Below are positions 5,461 through 9,749 of a stretch of 9,749 bases of DNA, piece after piece (the stretch's first letter is position 1; every line of letters starts with the position of its first letter). The translations under genes and the position numbers were made by a program. The stretch covers positions 1-9,749 of the forward strand of contig NCJR01000056.1 of assembly GCA_002282555.1 (NCBI GenBank). The letters are read 5' to 3'. The notes beneath the pieces were generated by a model that saw only the letters and a list, made by a program, of their open reading frames with translations, did not search any database and was not told the origin of the DNA. The DNA comes from Rhodobacterales bacterium 34-62-10. Its GTDB lineage: Bacteria > Pseudomonadota > Alphaproteobacteria > Rhodobacterales > Rhodobacteraceae.

Positions 5461-6600
5461 ATGACTGAAACGGCAGGGCGGTTCCGCTTCGACCTCAAGA
5501 CTACCGATGGCAAGGCGCGGTTGGGCGCGATCACCACCCCGCGCGGCGTGATCCGCACGCCGGCCTTCATGCCTGTGGGCACCGCGGCGACCGTCAAGGG
5601 CATGCTGCCCGAAAGCGTGGCGGCCACGGGTGCCGATATCCTGCTGGGCAATACCTATCATCTGATGCTGCGACCATCGGCGGAACGGATCGACCGCTTG
5701 GGCGGGTTGCACCGTTTCATGAACTGGGACAAGCCGATCCTGACCGATAGCGGCGGCTTTCAGGTCATGAGCCTCGCGGCGCTTCGGAAAATGACCGAAG
5801 AAGGCGTGACCTTCAAATCCCATATCGACGGCTCCAAACACCACCTGTCCCCAGAGCGCAGCATGGAAATCCAGCGGCTTCTGGGCAGCGATATCGTCAT
5901 GTGTTTCGACGAATGCCCGGCCCTGCCTGCGGATGATACCGAGGTGGCCCGCGCCATGCGCCTGTCGATGCGGTGGGCGCAGCGCTCGCGCGATGCCTTC
6001 GGCGACCGTCCCGGCCACGCCCTCTTTGGCATCCAGCAAGGCGGCGTCACCGAACATCTGCGGGGCGAGAGTGCCGAGGCCCTGCGCGCCATCGGTTTCG
6101 ACGGCTATGCCGTTGGCGGCCTTGCCGTGGGCGAGGGGCAGGAGGCGATGTTCGGTGTCCTCGACTACGCCCCCGACATGCTGCCGGTGGATAAACCGCG
6201 TTACCTGATGGGGGTGGGCAAGCCCGACGATATCGTGGGCGCGGTCAAACGCGGCATCGACATGATGGATTGCGTGCTGCCCTCACGCTCGGGGCGCACC
6301 GGGCAGGCGTTCACGCGGCACGGTGTCGTGAACATCAAGAACGCGCGCCATCAGGACGACCCGCGCCCGCTGGACGAAAACTGCACCTGCCCCGCCTGCC
6401 GTGGCTATTCGCGCGCCTATCTGCATCACGTGTTCCGCGCGGGAGAGATGATCTCGGGCATGCTGCTGACATGGCATAATCTGCATTACTACCAAGACCT
6501 GATGCAGGGCATGCGCGATGCCATCGCCACAGGCACATTCGCGGTATTCGAGGCGGAGTTCCATGCGCAGCGGGCGGAAGGCGACATCCCGCCACTGTGA
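5461..6600 (+). CDS. tgt: tRNA-guanine transglycosylase (Tgt)
   Basis: Exchanges the wobble guanine 34 of tRNAs with GUN anticodons (Asp, Asn, His, Tyr) for the queuine precursor preQ1, the base-insertion step of queuosine synthesis in the cytosol. The 379-residue length is normal. Motifs: [10 protein letters not shown] (63-72), [11 protein letters not shown] (95-105) with the proposed general acid/base Asp96, CFDECPA (148-154) for base recognition, GIQQGG (190-195), AVGGLAVGE (217-225), and [13 protein letters not shown] (267-279) with the nucleophile Asp270. The zinc site is complete: Cys308, Cys310, Cys313 and His339 (TWHNLHYY). AGGGGG lies 7 bases upstream of the ATG. queA, often next to tgt, is not in the window. 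The upstream gene is the 45-residue basic protein, 81 bases away. Confidence 0.97.
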   Translation: MTETAGRFRFDLKTTDGKARLGAITTPRGVIRTPAFMPVGTAATVKGMLPESVAATGADILLGNTYHLMLRPSAERIDRLGGLHRFMNWDKPILTDSGGFQVMSLAALRKMTEEGVTFKSHIDGSKHHLSPERSMEIQRLLGSDIVMCFDECPALPADDTEVARAMRLSMRWAQRSRDAFGDRPGHALFGIQQGGVTEHLRGESAEALRAIGFDGYAVGGLAVGEGQEAMFGVLDYAPDMLPVDKPRYLMGVGKPDDIVGAVKRGIDMMDCVLPSRSGRTGQAFTRHGVVNIKNARHQDDPRPLDENCTCPACRGYSRAYLHHVFRAGEMISGMLLTWHNLHYYQDLMQGMRDAIATGTFAVFEAEFHAQRAEGDIPPL

Positions 6601-6619
6601 TCCCGGCGGCACGGTCGGA

Positions 6620-6642
6620 ATGGATATTTGCCGCAAGAAGAA
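6620..6642 (+). repeat. Left arm of a 23-base inverted repeat
   Basis: ATGGATATTT, three variable bases (GCC), then GCAAGAAGAA. The reverse complement of 6787-6809 is identical except for those three bases, which read ATG there. It starts 20 bases after the tgt stop codon and directly abuts a hairpin. Confidence 0.85.
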
Positions 6643-6674
6643 GCCCCGTGCGAGGTGACCCTTCCACACGGGGC
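6643..6674. terminator. Hairpin after tgt, best oriented for the minus strand
   Basis: GCCCCGTG (6643-6650) pairs perfectly with CACGGGGC (6667-6674). Inside, GAGG-TGAC-CCTT adds a second short helix with one G:U pair. On the minus strand the stem is followed at once by TTCTTCTTGC, which looks like an intrinsic terminator tail, yet no minus-strand gene is evident upstream of it. On the plus strand it lies 43 bases after the tgt stop and could protect or end the tgt mRNA, but lacks a T-run. Confidence 0.5.
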
Positions 6675-6721
6675 TGATCGGCAGAGGGGCCGGCGGCGGG
6701 TGCGGAAGGGGCTTCTCCTTG

Positions 6722-6752
6722 CACGGTCATCGGCGTCCCCGCCTGTACCGTG
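6722..6752. other. Second hairpin in the tgt-TPR gap
   Basis: CACGGT (6722-6727) pairs with ACCGTG (6747-6752), and GGCG-TCCC-CGCC (6732-6743) forms the tip. The two helices are separated by a small internal loop (CATC against TGT). It could be RNA structure or an operator. No known family is recognised. Confidence 0.4.
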
Positions 6753-6786
6753 ATCCGACCCTGGCTGATTAACCTTAACATTCCGT

Positions 6787-6809
6787 TTCTTCTTGCCATA
6801 AATATCCAT
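6787..6809 (-). repeat. Right arm of the 23-base inverted repeat
   Basis: On the plus strand this is TTCTTCTTGC, CAT, then AAATATCCAT, the inverted partner of 6620-6642 (20 of 23 bases identical). It ends 34 bases before the TPR gene start. The two arms enclose 144 bases. Confidence 0.85.
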
Positions 6810-6843
6810 CTGAGGGGTGCCGCAGGCGCGAAGGGGGCAGGGG

Positions 6844-8505
6844 ATGGATTACGGATATGATCTGGGCAGCTACGGGCGCGCCGTCACCACGGCGTCACCG
6901 CAGGCACAACTATGGTTCGACCGGGGCCTGAACTGGACCTTCGGTTTCAATCATGCCGAGGCGGTCGTCTGTTTTGAACGCGCGCTGGCCGCAGATCCCG
7001 GTTGCGCCATGGCCCATTGGGGCATCGCCTATGCGATGGGGCCCAATTACAACATGCCATGGGCGCTTTACGACGATGCGGGCAAGGCCACTGCACTGTC
7101 GCGCGCCCATGCTGCGACACAAGACGCGCTGGCCTTGATCGACACCGTCACCCCGCCGGAAAAGGCATTGATCCACGCACTGACCGCGCGCTATCCGCAG
7201 GCCACGCCCATTCCCGACATGCGCCCATGGGACCGCGCCTTTGCGGATGCGATGCGCGCCGTGCATCTGGCGCATCCCCATGACCTCGACATCCTGTCGG
7301 TCACGGCCGAGGCGGTCATGGACCTTACGCCGTGGGCGATGTGGGACCTGAGCACCGGCCAGCCCGCGCCCAAGGCGGGCACGTCAGAGGTGCGCACCCT
7401 GCTAGAGCAAGCGATGCAGGATCTGCCCGGAGCGATGGCGCATCCCGGTATCCTGCACCTTTATGTCCACCTGATGGAAATGTCGCCCTTCCCCGAAAAG
7501 GCCCTGAAAGCCGCTGATGTCCTGCGCACGCTTGTTCCCGACGCGGGTCATCTGGTGCATATGCCCACGCATATCGACGTGCTGTGCGGCAATTACCACG
7601 ACGCGCTGCACTGGAACCAGGCGGCGATCGCGGCGGATCGCAAATATCTGGACCGCGAAGGGGTGATGAATTTCTACACCGGCTACCGCATCCACAACTA
7701 TCATTTCGCGGTCTATGGCGCGATGTTTCTGGGCCAATACGGACCCGCCATGGCCGCGGCCGAGGAACTGATCGCCACCACACCCGAGGATTTCCTGCGC
7801 ATCCCATCCCCGCCGATGGCGGATTTCTTCGAGAGCTACCTTGCCGTCAAGCAACACGTCCTCGTGCGCTTCGGCAAGTGGGACGACATCATCGCGCAGG
7901 ACCTGCCTGCCGATCCGGTGCTGTATGCAAACCTCACCGCGATGATCCATTATGCCAAGGGCGTGGCCCATGCCGCCCTGGGGCAAGTGGATCAGGCGCT
8001 GGCCGAGCAGGGGCTGTTCCGCGCCGCCCGCGCCCGCGTGCCGGACACGCGGCTATTGCACAACAACCGCTGTCAGGATCTTTTCGCGATCGCCGAGGCG
8101 ATGCTGGCGGGTGAGATCGAATACCGGCGCGGCCAGTTCGACGCGGCTTTCGCCCATCTGCGCGCCTCGGTCGCGGCGGATGACAACCTGCCCTATGACG
8201 AGCCATGGGGCTGGATGCAGCCCACCCGCCATGCGCTGGGCGCGCTTTTGCTGGAGCAGGGCCGGGTGGAGGACGCCGAGACCACCTACCGCGAGGATCT
8301 GGGCTTGGGCGGCAGTCTGAGCCGCGCGCAGATCCATCCCGACAACATCTGGGCGCTGCGCGGACTGATGAACTGCCTGATCGCGCGCGGCGCTGATCGC
8401 ACCCCCGAGGCGCGCCTGATCGGCCAGCGCCTTGATCTGGCGCAGGCGCGGTCCGATCTTCCGGTCGCCGTGTCGTGTTTCTGTGCGCGCGGTCGGAATG
8501 GCTGA
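6844..8505 (+). CDS. TPR-repeat protein of unknown function with conserved-looking histidine motifs
   Basis: A 553-residue cytosolic protein without signal peptide or membrane segment. TPR-like helix pairs are visible at about 21-68 (WFDRGLNWTFGFNHAEAVVCFERALAADP...), 370-401, 417-446 and 461-535. The middle carries histidine-rich motifs: HLYVHLME (205-212), HLVHMPTH (236-243) and HNYH (284-287). The C-terminus ends with a Cys-x-Cys (545/547). The layout resembles a family of roughly 500-residue bacterial TPR proteins with the same H-x-P-x-H style block, for which I know no assigned function. The start is ATG 6844 because AAGGGGG lies 6 bases upstream; an in-frame GTG 27 bases earlier lacks one. 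It is probably a single-gene unit between tgt and lon. Protein-protein binding is expected from TPRs. Metal binding by the histidines is only a hypothesis. Confidence 0.85.
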   Translation: MDYGYDLGSYGRAVTTASPQAQLWFDRGLNWTFGFNHAEAVVCFERALAADPGCAMAHWGIAYAMGPNYNMPWALYDDAGKATALSRAHAATQDALALIDTVTPPEKALIHALTARYPQATPIPDMRPWDRAFADAMRAVHLAHPHDLDILSVTAEAVMDLTPWAMWDLSTGQPAPKAGTSEVRTLLEQAMQDLPGAMAHPGILHLYVHLMEMSPFPEKALKAADVLRTLVPDAGHLVHMPTHIDVLCGNYHDALHWNQAAIAADRKYLDREGVMNFYTGYRIHNYHFAVYGAMFLGQYGPAMAAAEELIATTPEDFLRIPSPPMADFFESYLAVKQHVLVRFGKWDDIIAQDLPADPVLYANLTAMIHYAKGVAHAALGQVDQALAEQGLFRAARARVPDTRLLHNNRCQDLFAIAEAMLAGEIEYRRGQFDAAFAHLRASVAADDNLPYDEPWGWMQPTRHALGALLLEQGRVEDAETTYREDLGLGGSLSRAQIHPDNIWALRGLMNCLIARGADRTPEARLIGQRLDLAQARSDLPVAVSCFCARGRNG

Positions 8506-8529
8506 CAATTCAAACCCGCCGCATTTCGC

Positions 8530-8556
8530 GCCTTGCCCTGCGCGCGGCGCAAAGGC
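8530..8556 (+). terminator. Possible weak terminator after the TPR gene
   Basis: GCCTTGC (8530-8536) pairs with GCAAAGGC (8549-8556) with one bulged base, and CC/GG inside extends the stem. It is 25 bases after the stop codon. No T-run follows, so termination is doubtful. Confidence 0.25.
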
Positions 8557-8577
8557 ATTCTGACCGGGACGCATGAC

Positions 8578-8599
8578 ACCGGACGCTTGAAACTCCGGT
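8578..8599. promoter_or_regulatory. Dyad flanking the lon -35 box
   Basis: ACCGGA (8578-8583) and TCCGGT (8594-8599) are perfect inverted arms with a 10-base spacer. The spacer contains the CTTGAAA box of the lon heat-shock promoter. A protein bound here would cover the -35 region. It does not match the CIRCE element, and the regulator is unknown. Confidence 0.35.
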
Positions 8600-8614
8600 C
8601 CCCGTGCCCCAAAT
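8586..8614 (+). promoter_or_regulatory. RpoH (sigma-32) heat-shock promoter of lon
   Basis: CTTGAAA (8586-8592) is followed after 14 bases by CCCCAAAT (8607-8614). The classic sigma-32 consensus is CTTGAAA, 11-15 bases, CCCCATNT. The -35 matches fully and the -10 differs at one defined position. Transcription would start near 8622, giving a leader of about 67 bases before lon. lon is a well-known heat-shock gene, so motif and gene agree. Confidence 0.75.
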
Positions 8615-8639
8615 TAACGGAACGATAATGGAGATGCCC

Positions 8640-8661
8640 CGGTTGCCGACTGTCGGGACCG
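8640..8661 (+). other. Hairpin in the lon mRNA leader
   Basis: CGGTT (8640-8644), a bulged G and CCGA pair across a CTG loop with TCGG and GACCG (8657-8661), giving nine pairs including one G:U. It ends 15 bases before the AAAGGA ribosome site. It could stabilise the leader. It does not cover the ribosome site, so a simple RNA thermometer is unlikely. Confidence 0.35.
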
Positions 8662-8688
8662 CGTCATCTGCCGAACAAAGGACCGAGC

Positions 8689-9749
8689 ATGCAAGACCCC
8701 CTGAACCCCTCCTATCCCGTTCTGCCTCTGCGCGATATCGTCGTGTTCCCGCATATGATCGTGCCTCTTTTCGTGGGCCGCGAGAAATCGGTGCGCGCGC
8801 TTGAGGAAGTGATGGCCGATGACAAGCAGATCCTGCTGTCCAGCCAGATCGACCCTTCCATCGACGATCCGGCATCGGACGGGATTTACCAGACTGGCGT
8901 TCTGGCCAATGTGCTGCAACTGCTGAAACTGCCCGATGGTACCGTCAAGGTGCTGGTTGAGGGGCAGGCGCGGGTGCGGATCACCGAATACCTGACCAAT
9001 GACCGCTTCTTTGAGGCGCGCGCCGAATATCTGACCGAAACATCGGGCGATCCCGCCACGATCGAGGCGCTGCTGCGCACCGTGACCGCCGAGTTCGAGC
9101 GTTACGCCAAGATCAAGAAGAACATCCCCGAGGAGGCGTTGGTCGCCGTGTCCGAGACCACCGATCCGGCCAAGCTTGCCGATCTGGTGTCGGGGCATCT
9201 GGGCATCGACGTGGGCCAGAAGCAGGAACTTCTGGAAACCCTCAGCATCAGCGAACGGCTGGAGAAGGTTTACGGCCTGATGCAGGGCGAAATGTCCGTG
9301 CTGCAGGTCGAGAAGAAGATCAAGACCCGCGTCAAAAGCCAGATGGAGCGGACCCAGCGTGAATATTACCTGAATGAGCAGATGAAGGCCATTCAGAAGG
9401 AGTTGGGCGACGGCGAGGATGGCGGCAATGAAGTCACCGAACTGGAAGAGCGCATCAAGGCCACAAAGCTGAGCAAGGAAGCCCGCGACAAGGCCGAGGC
9501 CGAGCTGAAAAAGCTCAAGAACATGTCGCCCATGTCGGCGGAAGCCACCGTCGTGCGCAACTATCTGGATTGGATGCTGGGCCTGCCATGGGGCATCAAA
9601 AGCCGCGTCAAGAAAGACCTGCACAAGGCGCAGGCCATTCTGGATGACGATCATTACGGTCTGGAAAAGGTCAAGGAACGCATCGTCGAATATCTGGCCG
9701 TGCAACAGCGCAGCCAGAAGCTGAAGGGGCCGATCATGTGCCTCGTCGG
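8689..9749 (+). CDS. lon: ATP-dependent protease Lon (N-terminal part, cut by window end)
   Basis: AAA+ serine protease that degrades misfolded and selected regulatory proteins in the cytosol. Only the first 353 of roughly 800 residues are in the window. The N-terminal substrate-binding domain begins with the typical VLPLRDIVVFPHMIVPLFVGR (11-31; read in two parts VLPLRDIVVF and PHMIVPLFVGR). A long helical region follows (about 185-285) with the family block REYYLNEQMKAIQKELG (224-240), then NYLDWMLGLPW (291-301) and DDHYGLEKVKERIVEYLAV (320-338). The sequence stops at KLKGPIMCLV, just before the Walker A motif, so the ATPase and Ser-Lys protease domains lie outside. AAAGGA 6 bases upstream supports this ATG. 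A sigma-32-type promoter lies about 70 bases upstream. Confidence 0.97.
   Translation, partial: MQDPLNPSYPVLPLRDIVVFPHMIVPLFVGREKSVRALEEVMADDKQILLSSQIDPSIDDPASDGIYQTGVLANVLQLLKLPDGTVKVLVEGQARVRITEYLTNDRFFEARAEYLTETSGDPATIEALLRTVTAEFERYAKIKKNIPEEALVAVSETTDPAKLADLVSGHLGIDVGQKQELLETLSISERLEKVYGLMQGEMSVLQVEKKIKTRVKSQMERTQREYYLNEQMKAIQKELGDGEDGGNEVTELEERIKATKLSKEARDKAEAELKKLKNMSPMSAEATVVRNYLDWMLGLPWGIKSRVKKDLHKAQAILDDDHYGLEKVKERIVEYLAVQQRSQKLKGPIMCLV

Larger units (their letters stand above)
6601..6843. other. 243-base structured non-coding gap between tgt and the TPR gene
   Basis: Contains, in order, the left inverted-repeat arm, the 6643-6674 hairpin, a G-rich stretch, the 6722-6752 hairpin, an AT-rich spot (TTAACCTTAA, 6769-6778), the right arm and the TPR gene ribosome site. 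The AT-rich spot may belong to a promoter, but I cannot place convincing -35 and -10 boxes. A GTG at 6817 lies in frame with the TPR gene but has no well-placed ribosome site. Confidence 0.5.

Noticed and set aside
5071..6057. Long minus-strand open frame across the basic gene and the start of tgt
   Set aside because: It is antisense to clearly real tgt and has no good start or domain.
6335..6809. Minus-strand frames starting in the right inverted-repeat arm and running into tgt
   Set aside because: They run antisense into tgt and have low-complexity composition. The shared first residues (MDI..KKK) simply reflect the repeat.
6817..6843. GTG start for the TPR protein, nine codons upstream
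   Set aside because: No suitable ribosome site at the right distance, whereas ATG 6844 has AAGGGGG 6 bases upstream.
8578..8599. CIRCE-type heat-shock operator upstream of lon
   Set aside because: The arms are 6 bases and do not resemble the CIRCE arms; only the general dyad idea is kept.
8614..9705. 363-codon minus-strand open frame opposite lon
   Set aside because: Lon is unmistakable on the plus strand. The antisense frame is Leu/His/Gln-rich without a domain.

Overview
The window is GC-rich chromosomal DNA that looks alphaproteobacterial, most likely Rhodobacterales (Paracoccus/Rhodobacter-like). The basis is a DctPQM C4-dicarboxylate TRAP operon, a SufT/A-type carrier pair, short intergenic motifs and an overall codon style that fit this group. 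The species cannot be fixed from the sequence alone. Most of the window is core metabolism and protein quality control. I saw no phage, transposase, CRISPR or integron.

Layout. (1) 19-3179 (+): a complete TRAP transporter operon, dctP (periplasmic binding protein), dctQ (small membrane subunit) and dctM (large membrane subunit). Three consecutive stem-loops fill most of the gap between dctP and dctQ. (2) 3207-3228: a hairpin with a GCAA loop between convergent dctM and tpiA. (3) 3245-4886 (-): sufT, a sufA-like A-type Fe-S carrier, then tpiA (triosephosphate isomerase), all on the minus strand. None of the other SUF genes is in view. (4) 4887-5241: a 355-base non-coding stretch between divergent genes, with two adjacent perfect tandem duplications and several dyads. 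(5) 5242-6600 (+): a 45-residue lysine-rich protein and tgt (tRNA-guanine transglycosylase). (6) 6601-6843: a non-coding stretch bounded by a 23-base inverted repeat and containing two further hairpins. (7) 6844-8505 (+): a 553-residue cytosolic TPR protein of unknown function with an unusual set of histidine motifs. (8) 8506-9749 (+): a heat-shock-type promoter followed by lon. The lon gene is cut by the window edge just before its Walker A motif.

How the genes relate. dctPQM form one transporter, and sufT with sufA belong to Fe-S cluster assembly. The others look like independent housekeeping units. No defence or mobile system was found. The least explained items are the TPR protein, the small basic protein, the inverted-repeat region after tgt and the repeat-rich gap upstream of sufT.
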